A stretch of DNA of 64,000 nt from Deinococcus sp. QL22 (lineage in GTDB: Bacteria; Deinococcota; Deinococci; Deinococcales; Deinococcaceae): positions 1 to 64,000 of the forward strand of contig NZ_CP097153.1 of NCBI RefSeq assembly GCF_023370075.1, in the 5' to 3' direction. Under the pieces are notes generated by a model, which was not told where the DNA came from, searched no databases, and saw only the letters and a list, made by a program, of their open reading frames with translations. Both the position numbers and the translations under genes were made by a program. Shown here one piece after another: positions 40,585 through 49,240 of the stretch (positions within the stretch are counted from its first letter, which is position 1; each line of letters opens with the position of its first letter).

Positions 40585-41525
40585 TTGTCTCCCGAGCTGG
40601 TCACGTCACGCGCCATCATGCGGAATTGTGCGCCGGTCAGAATCAGCATCATCAGACCGAAGACGAAGCCCATAGCCGCCGCGCTGGAAATCTGCGAGTT
40701 GGTAAAGCCTTCTTCGGTGATGTACTGAATAACGCTTTGCGTGCTGCGGCTGGGGCCACCGTTGGTAATGGTCAGCGATTGTCCGAAGAGTTGGAACGAG
40801 GCCAGCGCGGTCGTGATGATGACGAACAGCGTAATGGGCGTCAGCATGGGCCAGGTAATGAACCGGAACTGCTGCCAGGGCGTCGCGCCGTCCAGTGAGG
40901 CTGCCTCGTACAGGCTGACCGACACGTTGCTCAGGGCCGCCAGATACAGCGTCATATTGAAGCCCAGCGTCCACCAGATGGTGCCCACCACGATCGGCAC
41001 CCAGGCCAAGCCTTCGGTGGACAGCCACGGAATCGGGGCCGCGCCCGTCAGCAGGTCGCGGGCAGCATTGACCAGACCGATCTGGTTGTCGAACATCCAG
41101 CGCCACAAAATACCCATGACCGACACCGTGAGGATGCCCGGCATAAAGAACACGGCCCGGAAGAACGAACGCCCGAAAATGGGGCGGTGCAGCAGCACGG
41201 CCAGGCCCAAGGCCGAGGCCACCAGCAGGGGCACGCTGACCACAGTAAACAGCGTGGTATTCAGCAGCGTGCGCCAGAAAAATTCGAACTGTGGCGTGCC
41301 CGCCGTAAACAGGTTGCGGAAGAACTCGAAGCCTACAAACTGTTGGTTGTCGTTGAGCATGTCCCAGCGGTGCATGCTGATATACATGCCGTAACCAATA
41401 GGATAGACCGTGAACACGAAGAACAAGACGGCGTGCGGCAGCAAGTACAGGTACGGCTCAAGCGAAACCTTATTCCGTTTGTTGGGTGTCGTGTGCTGGC
41501 TGGGCGGCGCGTGGGTGGTGGTCAT
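40581..41525 (-). CDS. carbohydrate ABC transporter permease (MalF type)
   Basis: The 314-residue product has six membrane helices, an N-terminal LEPYLYLLPHAVLFFVFTVYPIGYGMYIS typical of MsmF/UgpA proteins, and the EAA loop YEAASLDGATPWQQFRFITWPMLTP near residue 210 that contacts the ATPase. CGAGGT lies upstream of the ATG. It is separated from the binding-protein gene by 182 nt containing a stable hairpin, which may lower its expression relative to the binding protein. Confidence 0.92.
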   Translation of the reverse strand: MTTTHAPPSQHTTPNKRNKVSLEPYLYLLPHAVLFFVFTVYPIGYGMYISMHRWDMLNDNQQFVGFEFFRNLFTAGTPQFEFFWRTLLNTTLFTVVSVPLLVASALGLAVLLHRPIFGRSFFRAVFFMPGILTVSVMGILWRWMFDNQIGLVNAARDLLTGAAPIPWLSTEGLAWVPIVVGTIWWTLGFNMTLYLAALSNVSVSLYEAASLDGATPWQQFRFITWPMLTPITLFVIITTALASFQLFGQSLTITNGGPSRSTQSVIQYITEEGFTNSQISSAAAMGFVFGLMMLILTGAQFRMMARDVTSSGDK

Positions 41526-41622
41526 AGCTCATACCTCGTTCTGAAGACGGTGAGTGAAAAGAAGATGTTGAGCGAAAACAGGCTCTTTTGAACCTCACAA
41601 CCGCTTTTAGGGGCATGTCAAT

Positions 41623-41662
41623 GGGAGCGGCCCTCTCCTGAACAGGAAACCCGACCGCTCCC
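41623..41662 (-). terminator. intercistronic hairpin after the binding-protein gene
   Basis: GGGAGCGG / CCGCTCCC stem around a 24-nt loop, with no U-tract on the minus side. Similar stem-loops after sugar-binding-protein genes protect mRNA and create excess binding protein; attenuation is an alternative. Confidence 0.55.
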
Positions 41663-41707
41663 ACTTCCTTTCTGAACCTCCCGGCTCAGAACGCTAGGCC
41701 GCTCTGC

Positions 41708-43003
41708 TCAGTTGAAGTTCTTGCGGGCTTGCTCAATCTGCTTGTTGGACTCGGCCACGCCGTCGTTCAGTGCCTTAGTCACCGTCTTTTTACCGAGGTA
41801 AGCGGCTTCCCACGCGGCGTCGAACGGCCCCATGACTTGGCCGACCCAGGGGAATCCGCTGGTGGCGTACACGCTACCGAGGCGGTCGAAGATGCCACTG
41901 ATGGCTGCTTTTTCAAACTTGGGGTTCTTGGCGACAACCGATTGGGTGGGCAAGCTGCCCGTAGCCGTCCAGGTCAGGTTCTGCTCAGGGCGGGCCAGCC
42001 ACGCCATAAATTCAAGCGCGGCTTTGCGCTTGGCGGCGCTGTAGTTGGCGGGCTGCTTGGGCAAGGTCAGGTGGCTGGAGCCGCCCCATGCGGCGTCTCT
42101 GGCCGTGCCGCCCACACGCGGCATAAAGGTCACGCCGAAGTTCATCTTCTGGGTCTCGAAGCGGTCGAGGTACCACTGGCCGCTGGGGAACATGCAGACT
42201 TTGCCCTGAGAGAAAGCGGCCAATTCTGCTTCTTCGGTACTGTTGGGACGGGCGACCTTCTGCTTTTGCACCAGGTCGACCAGGAATTGCACGGCGCTGA
42301 TGGCCTGCGGCGAGTTAAACGAAGCGTTCTGGCCACTGTTGACCATCGAACCGCCGTTTTGCAAGATGGCGGCATAGGCGGCGCGTGCGCCTACCCAGTT
42401 GTTGTACAAGCTGACGCCCCACGTGTCCAGGTTCTTGGCGTCGAACCCTGCCTGCGTGGAGTTCTTGCCGCTCTTGTCCACGGTGCACATCTGCGCGACT
42501 TTCAGGAATTCGGCGCGGGTGCGGGGGGGCTTGTTGGGATCAAGGCCGACCTTCTTCATCAGGTCTTTGTTGTAAAACATCGCGTAAGCAACGCTAGAAA
42601 TAGGCAGTCCGTAAGACTGGCCCTTGTAGTCGGCGGTCTTGAACAGAGGCCCGAAGAACTTGGCCTTGTCGATGCCTGCCGTCTTCATTTCGGCGGCAGT
42701 GAGAGGAGACACGGCCCCGCGTGCCACGAATCCAGTGATCTGGTCTTCGTTGATGACGACCAGGTCGGGGGCGCGGCCAGAGGCGACCAGCGCGGGCAAT
42801 TGCTGCCACGTGGTGCCCCAGGGCTGGGCCTGCGCCTTCACTTCGATGTTGGACTGGCTTTCATTGAACTTTTTGACCATTCCTTCCATCACGGGGCGGT
42901 CAGGGCCAGTAAAGCCGTGCAAGTAGGTCAAAGTGACCTTTTGGGCGGATGCGGACGTAGCGGCGAGCAGGGCAAAGCTAAGGGTCAGGGTAAATCGTTT
43001 CAT
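41708..43003 (-). CDS. sugar ABC transporter substrate-binding protein
   Basis: The 431-residue product has a signal peptide ([21 protein letters not shown]) and the extracellular solute-binding family 1 pattern: [59 protein letters not shown] near 127-158 and [20 protein letters not shown] precedes the ATG. First gene of the importer/glycosidase operon. It presumably binds arabino- or xylo-oligosaccharides, inferred from the GH43 partners. Confidence 0.92.
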   Translation of the reverse strand: MKRFTLTLSFALLAATSASAQKVTLTYLHGFTGPDRPVMEGMVKKFNESQSNIEVKAQAQPWGTTWQQLPALVASGRAPDLVVINEDQITGFVARGAVSPLTAAEMKTAGIDKAKFFGPLFKTADYKGQSYGLPISSVAYAMFYNKDLMKKVGLDPNKPPRTRAEFLKVAQMCTVDKSGKNSTQAGFDAKNLDTWGVSLYNNWVGARAAYAAILQNGGSMVNSGQNASFNSPQAISAVQFLVDLVQKQKVARPNSTEEAELAAFSQGKVCMFPSGQWYLDRFETQKMNFGVTFMPRVGGTARDAAWGGSSHLTLPKQPANYSAAKRKAALEFMAWLARPEQNLTWTATGSLPTQSVVAKNPKFEKAAISGIFDRLGSVYATSGFPWVGQVMGPFDAAWEAAYLGKKTVTKALNDGVAESNKQIEQARKNFN

Positions 43004-43229
43004 GGACTGCCTCCTAAAACTGAGGAAAAGACAACTTTGGGTACACGAGAGTTAGGCACAGACGAACTGTGCAGGGTGAACGGGGTATCCAAGTATCGCA
43101 GATAGATCAGGGTCAAAATCTCTTTCTGGCCACCTTCGGGGCTGCTCCCGCGTAGCATGGAATAAATCAGATGTCCTCCTTCCCAAAACGCAGAGTGTTC
43201 TGCATGAGTTGTGACCGCTTGGTGAGGAG

Positions 43230-43264
43230 ATACTAACAGCTTATTTTGTTATAAGTCAACAAAA
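43230..43264 (-). promoter_or_regulatory. promoter and overlapping palindromic operator for the sugar operon
   Basis: On the minus strand TTGACT (43254-43259) and TAGTAT (43230-43235) are 18 nt apart, a credible promoter. An inverted repeat TTTTGTT-7 nt-AACAAAA (43244-43264) covers the -35 box and spacer, a good repressor site. The resulting leader to the binding-protein ATG is about 220 nt. Confidence 0.55.
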
Positions 43265-43435
43265 TGTTTCGTTAACTGACTCAGCAGTAAAAAAATTTAG
43301 CTGCGCCTGCTGGGAAGTTTTGGCTGTGGGACGCACTTATTTCTTGATGAGCTTGTCTGATCAAATCGGCTGACCCTCAGAATCCCACCAATTGAAACTA
43401 AATGTTGTTATAGTCGCCTCTCAAAAGGAGAAGTT

Positions 43436-44401
43436 ATGCCTGCTTCTGGAAACCGCACACTGACTTTGGAGGGCGAAGGGGCCCTCGGCGTCTTGAAGGC
43501 ACTTGCCAACGAAACTCGGCTGCTGATCCTGAGCATGCTCTCCCACAACGTCATGAACGTGTCCGAGCTGGCCGACGCGCTGAACTTGCCGCACTCCACC
43601 GTCAATTTCAATCTCAAGCAGTTGCAGGCTGCCGGGCTGATTTCGGTGGAATACGAACCCGGCACGCGGGGGTCGCAAAAGCTGTGTTCTAAACGTTTCG
43701 ATGAAATTATCTATAAGGTTCCGGGCGCAGCCGTGGAATCTAATCCTGATCTGGTCACGGTGTCTATGCCCATCGGCAATTACGCCCACATCGAGGCCCA
43801 GCCCACGTGCGGCCTCGCCTCCGAAACCAAGATCATCGGGATGCTGGACAATCCACGCTCTCTGTACGAACCCGACCATGTCTATGCTCAAATCCTGTGG
43901 TTCGGCAAATCAGGCTATGTGGAATACATTTTCCCCAACAATCTGCCGTATGGAGCCGCGCCCGACAAACTTGATCTGAGCATGGAAATCGGTTCGGAAG
44001 CGCCGCAATATGACCCGGAGTGGCCGTCGGACATCACGCTCTGGATCAATGGGCAAGAAGTAGGCACCTTTACCAGTCCCGGCGATTTTGGTGGTGTGCG
44101 TACCCACCTGACACCGCGTTGGTGGAATGAAGACCAGACCACGCACGGCCTGCTAAAACACTGGATCATTACGGAAGACGGGGCATATATAGACGGCGAC
44201 CGCCTGTCTGACGTGACGCTGCACGACCTGAAGATTCAGGGGGCCAATCAGATTAAAGTGCGCCTTGGTGTCAAACCTGATGCCCGCAACTGCTCCGGCC
44301 TCAATTTGTTTGGTCGCAAGTTCGGCAATTATGAACAAGACATCGTCATGAGAACGAGTTACGTATTTCCGAACGACGTTCCTAAAGTCAGCGTGCGCTG
44401 A
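43436..44401 (+). CDS. ArsR-type transcriptional regulator with C-terminal sensor domain
   Basis: The 321-residue product starts with a winged helix (about 15-80: LGVLKALANETRLLILSMLS, VSELADALNLPHSTVNFNLKQLQAAGLI) of the ArsR/HTH_20 kind. The remaining ~240 residues look like a beta-rich domain (VEYIFPNNLPYG, DITLWINGQEVGTFTSPGDFGG, WIITEDGAYIDGDRLSDVTLHDL) and probably sense a ligand. It is divergent from the sugar importer operon, so it likely represses it in absence of a sugar. AAAAGGAG precedes the ATG, and TATAGT (43409-43414) is a suitable -10. Confidence 0.85.
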   Translation: MPASGNRTLTLEGEGALGVLKALANETRLLILSMLSHNVMNVSELADALNLPHSTVNFNLKQLQAAGLISVEYEPGTRGSQKLCSKRFDEIIYKVPGAAVESNPDLVTVSMPIGNYAHIEAQPTCGLASETKIIGMLDNPRSLYEPDHVYAQILWFGKSGYVEYIFPNNLPYGAAPDKLDLSMEIGSEAPQYDPEWPSDITLWINGQEVGTFTSPGDFGGVRTHLTPRWWNEDQTTHGLLKHWIITEDGAYIDGDRLSDVTLHDLKIQGANQIKVRLGVKPDARNCSGLNLFGRKFGNYEQDIVMRTSYVFPNDVPKVSVR

Positions 44402-44464
44402 GGGCGCTTTGATCCAGGTCGGCCCCGTTTGAGCCTTTCCGGTTTAGGCGGAGCGCTTTCCTGT

Positions 44465-44476
44465 TAGCCTGCGGCC
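44465..44476 (+). promoter_or_regulatory. -10 box of a likely leaderless transcript
   Basis: TAGCCT (44465-44470) is followed by 6 nt and then the ATG 44477, with no Shine-Dalgarno. This is the TANNNT-n6-ATG arrangement of Deinococcus leaderless genes. No good -35 was seen. Confidence 0.5.
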
Positions 44477-45262
44477 ATGTTGGACGTAGCAGGCGACTGG
44501 GCAGGCGGCATAGAGCAACTTGTAGACGAAGCCAATGCGCGGCTGCTGTACTTGCTCCCAGAAGACCGCTCGGCGCGGCCTAAAGATGAGGTGAATGCGC
44601 GGCTGGTGCGGCATTACACCACGCAAGGGCTGCTGAGTGCGCCGCGCCGGGAGGGTCGCGAAGCCCGCTATACCCGCAGGCATCTGCTGGAATTGTTGGC
44701 CCTGCGCCGTCTGATGGCCGATGGCTTGGGCGGCAAAGTCCTGATGTCGGCGCTGGAATACCGCACAGAAGAGGAATTGGCGGCGCTGGCAGTGCAGGGC
44801 AGCGACGGGCTGGAAGGACAGACCGGACTCCTGAGGCGTGAGCGGCAGCACAAGGCGCAACCAGTCCAACCGGACACGGAAGCCTTGTCTTACCTGAACA
44901 GAATTCGCGAAAGATCGGCCCTGCCTCCTGCACTCCTCTCCCCTGCCCCGCCGCAGGACAACGCGCCTCTGGTCTTCTTTCAGTCTGCGCCCCAACAGAT
45001 AGCAGGCATCACGGGACGCCCATCCTCCAGTCCCCCGCCGTACCGCAAGCCGCAGACCCTCACCCGCTTAGAGGTGCGGCGTGGGCTAGAGCTGCAAGTC
45101 AGGAGCAAGCTGGCGTGGCCGCAGACGTCCGGACAATGGGACGCGCTGATGAATGAAATTCGGGCGTCATTGCTTGTCTTGCAGCGGGAGAGCCAGCGGG
45201 CGTCAGCCAATGACGCGGGCGCAGCTCACACTGAGGACATGCAGGGAGAGGGCGAAGCTTAA
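44477..45262 (+). CDS. MerR-type transcriptional regulator
   Basis: The 261-residue product has a MerR-like winged helix at about residues 37-80 (VRHYTTQGLLSAPRREGREARYTRRHLLELLALRRL), preceded by an unusual acidic N-terminal extension. The C-terminal part is Pro-rich (ALPPALLSPAPPQD) with a helical LEVRRGLELQVRSKLAWP segment, and no cysteine metal site is seen. It precedes a VWA-domain gene on the same strand and its stop falls just before a pair of 11-bp direct repeats, so it may control that gene. Confidence 0.8.
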   Translation: MLDVAGDWAGGIEQLVDEANARLLYLLPEDRSARPKDEVNARLVRHYTTQGLLSAPRREGREARYTRRHLLELLALRRLMADGLGGKVLMSALEYRTEEELAALAVQGSDGLEGQTGLLRRERQHKAQPVQPDTEALSYLNRIRERSALPPALLSPAPPQDNAPLVFFQSAPQQIAGITGRPSSSPPPYRKPQTLTRLEVRRGLELQVRSKLAWPQTSGQWDALMNEIRASLLVLQRESQRASANDAGAAHTEDMQGEGEA

Positions 45263-45267
45263 CATTC

Positions 45268-45302
45268 TAGGTTGTTGACAATTTAGATTGTTGATGTAGA
45301 CT
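45268..45302 (+). promoter_or_regulatory. promoter with tandem 11-bp direct repeats before the VWA gene
   Basis: TAGGTTGTTGA (45268-45278) and TAGATTGTTGA (45284-45294) are direct repeats 16 bp apart. TTGACA (45275-45280) and TAGACT (45297-45302), 16 nt apart, look like a promoter, and the repeats overlap it. The VWA start is about 95 nt further on. Confidence 0.5.
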
Positions 45303-45405
45303 CTGGGTGTTCCAGAGGAGTGGCTTCAGGCTGCTGCCCACGCCTCCGCTCACCTCCCTGCCTCACCCTCTTGACCCTCTTGCCCGACCACTCTGGAGGT
45401 CTGCT

Positions 45406-46674
45406 ATGCCTACTCCTGTTGCTCCCACCCACCTGCCCCAGATTGAACTCTTGCCGCTGAAGGCCGGATTGCCAGCGGGTCAGGCGCATGAACTGACAGT
45501 GTTGGCCCGGATTACGCCGCCCGCGCCCCAATTGCGTGCCGGAGCGCGTGCGCCCATCAATTTATCGCTGGTACTTGACCGCAGCGGCAGTATGAGCGGC
45601 CATCCCCTCGATATGGCGCGGCAGGCGGCGCAAACGGCTATTCGTGCTTTGCAACCCCAAGACCGCCTGAGCGTCGTAATTTTTGATGACACCGTAGAAC
45701 TGCTGATCGCGCCGCAACTGGTGACCGACCCAGAAGCGCTGTGCCGCACAGTAGAAAGCATCACGTCGGGCGGCATGACGGCGCTGCATGCGGGCTGGCT
45801 GGAGGGAGCCACCCTGACCGCCCAACATCTGAACCCGGAAGCCCTGAACCGCGTACTGCTGCTGAGCGACGGCCAGGCCAACTGCGGTGAAACGCGGATA
45901 GACGTGATCGTGGGGCATGTACGCGGCTTGACGGCGCGGGGCGTGAGCACCAGCACCATCGGGCTGGGCCGCGACTACCAGGAGGAATTGCTAAAAGCGA
46001 TGGCCGACGCCGGAGACGGCAACTTTGAACATATCGAGGACGCCGGGGCCTTGCCCGCCTTTTTTGCCGCCGAGTTACAGGGCTTTTCGCGGACGGTGGG
46101 CCATACCGTCAGCCTCGGCCTGGAACCCAACCCGGCCTTGCAGGTGTCCAGAGTGGACGTGCTGAACGCGCTGACCCGCAACGATCTGGGCCGTTCGCAG
46201 TTGCCCAACCTGATTGCCGAGCACCCGCTGGACGTGGTGTTTACGCTGCAAGTCCCTGCCCAAGAGCAAGGCTCTGACGTGGGCGTGACCCGAATCCGGC
46301 TGGCGTGGACGGGCCGCAACGGAGTACGCCGCAGCCAGCGGGTGCAACTGAATCTGCCTGTGCTGAGTGCCGACGCTTACGCCGCCCTGCCCGAAGACCG
46401 CGCTGTCAGGTTGGCCGAGCAACTGCTGCACAATGCCCGTGCCAAGCAGGACGCCGTGCATCTGCTCGACGCCGGAAACGTGCAGGGGGCGCAGCGTGCC
46501 CTGTATTCACGCCGGGTCGCCTTTGCCGAATATGCGTCCAGCATGACCGCACCTGTCGCGCAGCAGGAGTCGCAAGCCCTAAATGATTTGGCCGTAAATG
46601 CCGACATCGATCAGACCCTCACCCGCAAACGTGCCCTGAGTCAAAGCTACAACCGCAGCCGCAGCAAGGAGTAA
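45406..46674 (+). CDS. von Willebrand factor A domain protein
   Basis: The 422-residue product carries a VWA domain from about residue 50 with a complete MIDAS: DRSGSMS (Asp58, Ser60, Ser62), Thr in GGMTALHAG near 125 and SDGQANCG near 154. An N-terminal beta segment (LPQIELLPLKAGLPAGQAHELTVLARIT) and a C-terminal region with LSADAYAALPEDRAVRLAEQLL follow the layout of bacterial Ca-activated-channel-like VWA proteins. No signal peptide or membrane helix is seen, so it is probably cytosolic. I chose the ATG at 45406 with GGAGG upstream. Likely functional partner: the MerR-type regulator. Confidence 0.88.
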   Translation: MPTPVAPTHLPQIELLPLKAGLPAGQAHELTVLARITPPAPQLRAGARAPINLSLVLDRSGSMSGHPLDMARQAAQTAIRALQPQDRLSVVIFDDTVELLIAPQLVTDPEALCRTVESITSGGMTALHAGWLEGATLTAQHLNPEALNRVLLLSDGQANCGETRIDVIVGHVRGLTARGVSTSTIGLGRDYQEELLKAMADAGDGNFEHIEDAGALPAFFAAELQGFSRTVGHTVSLGLEPNPALQVSRVDVLNALTRNDLGRSQLPNLIAEHPLDVVFTLQVPAQEQGSDVGVTRIRLAWTGRNGVRRSQRVQLNLPVLSADAYAALPEDRAVRLAEQLLHNARAKQDAVHLLDAGNVQGAQRALYSRRVAFAEYASSMTAPVAQQESQALNDLAVNADIDQTLTRKRALSQSYNRSRSKE

Positions 46675-46748
46675 TCCTTGTAAACAAACTCTGCTCCACG
46701 CGGGAACCGAACCGTTAGAACACTGGGCTAAATAAACACTGGATTAGG

Positions 46749-46790
46749 GCGGGAAGACTGGGCGGCTAGGCTGCTCTTCAGTCTTCCCGC
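46749..46790 (+). terminator. hairpin terminator after VWA gene
   Basis: GCGGGAAGACTG / CAGTCTTCCCGC, a perfect 12-bp stem with an 18-nt loop; only CCTTT follows. Confidence 0.65.
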
Positions 46791-46879
46791 TCAGTCCTTT
46801 GTCACACAGTCTCTGATTGCTGTCACACAATTTCTGATTGCCGCAGAGTTGTACCCCCACCTGGCCCTGGTGTGAAAAG

Positions 46880-48295
46880 ATGCCAGCCGTGCGTGCTGCC
46901 CGTTCCTCTCCACCGCCTACCCTGACTCCATCGGGCGAACCCACAACGGTGACCAACACTGTCCCGCCCACGCTCAGTGCCGGATTGCTGCTGGTCGTCC
47001 TCATCGTGGCGTTCGAAGCGATGGCAGTCAGCACAGTCTTGCCTCGTGTGGCCGACGATTTGCAGGGCCTGGCCCTCTACGGCTGGGCGTCCAGCGCTTT
47101 CCTGTTGTCCAGTTTATTTGGAGCAGTATTTACGGGCCTGCTGTCTGATCGGCGTGGGCTGGCGGTGGGGGCCAGCGTGTCTTTGGTGGTGTTTGCGCTG
47201 GGCTTGCTGATAGCAGGCCTGGCCCCCAACATGCCCGCGTTTGTGCTGGGCAGACTGGTGCAGGGCCTCGGCGCGGGCGGGCTAGGGCTGCTGCCATTTG
47301 CGGTCATCACGTCGCGCTATCCCGAACAGGCCCGCGCCCGCATGTTGGCGGCGGTATCGAGTGCATGGCTGATTCCTGCTTTGACCGGGCCACTGATTGC
47401 CAGCCTGATTGCCGATGCTTGGTCGTGGCGGGCCGTATTTTGGGGACTGTTGCCCGTGCTGGTGCTGGGTGCGCCGCTGTGCGTGCTTCCGCTCCGGCAA
47501 TCTTTACCTGAACAGAGTGCAACTGGGTCAGCCAGCTTGATCAGTCGCCGGGTGCTGTGGCCTGCGCTGGGGCTGTCGGTGGCGTCCGGCGCGCTAATAG
47601 AAGGTCTGCGCCGTCCTGATTTCTGGGGCGTGACCCTCATTTTTGCGGGTGCAGGAGGTGTGGCCCTGACTTCACGCTTCCTGTTTCCGGCAGGGCTGTG
47701 GCGGGCGCGGCGCGGACTCCCTGCTTCACTTGCGGTGCGCGGCTTGGCGGCATTTGCGCTGCTGGGCACCAATTCTTTTTTGCCGCTGGCCCTCCACGAA
47801 TTGCGCGGCCTCACACTTACGCAAGCGGGCGGCCTGCTCAGTATCGGCGGGGCCACCTGGACCTTGGGATCGTGGGCGCAGGCGCGGCTGGAGCAGAGAT
47901 TTGGCCCCCAGACCCGCCCGGCCCGTGTGCGTGCGGGCATGCTCGGCGTGGTGGCCGGATTGCTGCTGACTACTGCTGGCGTGTTGGGCGGCCTCCCCCT
48001 CTGGAGCGCCTACGTGGGCTGGTTCGTGGCTTGCCTGAGCATGGGCATCGGCTACAACAGCAACAGCCTATTTGCCCTCGCCAGCGCCGATACTGAGGGG
48101 AAGGGCACGGGCGAATTGTCCGGCCAGTTGGCAAATATAGAGGTCTTGATGGTGGCATTGGCCGCAGGTGCAGGCGGCGCACTGATTGCGCGGGCCGCGC
48201 CGCTGAGTACAGCGTTTGCGCTGGCGTTTGCGGTCACGCTGTCGGGCGCAGTCTTGGCGCGGGTGGTGGCGGCGCGCTTGGTGGCGAAAAACTAG
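46880..48295 (+). CDS. MFS transporter (DHA2/EmrB-like)
   Basis: The product has 12-14 membrane helices and the MFS motif A-like FTGLLSDRRGLAVG near residue 90, plus LGRLVQGLGAGGLGLLPF near 130, a motif C-like segment of drug:H+ antiporters. Of the possible starts I take the ATG at 46880 (471 residues); an earlier in-frame TTG at 46838 would add 14 residues and a GTG at 46949 would remove some of the Pro/Ser-rich N-terminus. Convergent with the AraC-type gene and overlapping its frame's tail. Substrate unknown. Confidence 0.87.
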   Translation: MPAVRAARSSPPPTLTPSGEPTTVTNTVPPTLSAGLLLVVLIVAFEAMAVSTVLPRVADDLQGLALYGWASSAFLLSSLFGAVFTGLLSDRRGLAVGASVSLVVFALGLLIAGLAPNMPAFVLGRLVQGLGAGGLGLLPFAVITSRYPEQARARMLAAVSSAWLIPALTGPLIASLIADAWSWRAVFWGLLPVLVLGAPLCVLPLRQSLPEQSATGSASLISRRVLWPALGLSVASGALIEGLRRPDFWGVTLIFAGAGGVALTSRFLFPAGLWRARRGLPASLAVRGLAAFALLGTNSFLPLALHELRGLTLTQAGGLLSIGGATWTLGSWAQARLEQRFGPQTRPARVRAGMLGVVAGLLLTTAGVLGGLPLWSAYVGWFVACLSMGIGYNSNSLFALASADTEGKGTGELSGQLANIEVLMVALAAGAGGALIARAAPLSTAFALAFAVTLSGAVLARVVAARLVAKN

Positions 48296-49209
48296 AGTCC
48301 GCGTTGTGCTCTGAGCTCCCCGCCGAAATACTCCCGGAGACATTCCACAGGCCTGCACAAAGGCCTCGTGAAAGCGGCTGGTCGACTGGAACCCAACTTC
48401 ATGCATGATGTCCAGCACAGACAAATCGGTAGTCAGCAGCAGGCGTTTGGCGTGGGCGATGCGCGATTGGGTCAGGTATTCGCTGAGGCCCACGCCGAGG
48501 GCCGCCCGAAACAGCGTGGTGGCGTAGTGCGGGTGCAGCCCGGCAGCCCCAGCAATGTCGGCCACTTTCAGGGGTTGCTGATACTGCTCGGCCACCCATG
48601 CGGCCATCCGTTCGACATGATCGGCTGCACTGACGCCTGCCAAGGGTTTGGGTTTTCCGGTGTAGGCCGCTGCCCTCCAGTTCAGTGCCAATCGCCTGAG
48701 CCGCGCTTCCAATTCCAGCAGCACGATTCGCCGTGCTTCGTCGCAACTGGGTGTGCGGAGCAAATCAGCCCAGCCCATAAAGCGCCCCTGATCGCTGGCG
48801 TCGGTGGCTTCCGAATGCACCGCCTGTCCGCCCAGCATCGCCTGAACCTAGTCAGCACGTCGCCCAGCGGCACCGTCAGCCAAAACACCTCGGTTTGGGG
48901 GTCGCTGCTCATCAGGCGGTGGGGCATGGCCGCCCACAGCAGGGCCAACTGCCCGGCGCTGACGGTCAGGCGGCGGCCCCCGATCAGGTAGGTCAGCGAG
49001 CCGCGCAACACCAAATTCAGTTCTATTTCCCGGTGGCGGTGAAAGGCGGTCATCGCGCCCGGCTGTCCGCGCCAGCAGGCCAATCCAAAGACCTCTTCCG
49101 GCTCTGGCGGCGCAACGTGGGCAGGCACGCTCTGAGAATACCGGAACTTCTGGCTCAAAAGCCGAACGACTTTCAGGCCAGAGCATTTTATTTTGAGGCT
49201 CAACCCCAC
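48068..49209 (-). pseudogene. AraC-family regulator, frameshifted near 48840
   Basis: A cupin-like sensor part (GAMTAFHRHREIELNLVLRG, LTVSAGQLALLWAAMPHRL) runs in one frame to about 48843. The homologous sequence then continues one base out of phase (MLGGQAVHSE...GWADLL) into two AraC helix-turn-helix motifs (VADIAGAAGLHPHYATTLFRAALG; VLDIMHEVGFQSTSRFHEAFVQACGMSPGVFRR). Recognisable homology ends near 48310; the frame then stays open to 48068 across the end of the convergent MFS gene. The true start may lie nearer 49128, since the next gene begins at 49241 on the other strand. Divergent from PhyH, its likely target. Confidence 0.72.
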
Positions 49210-49240
49210 TGCTGTCTCACTGCTTCACCGGAGGCCCACT

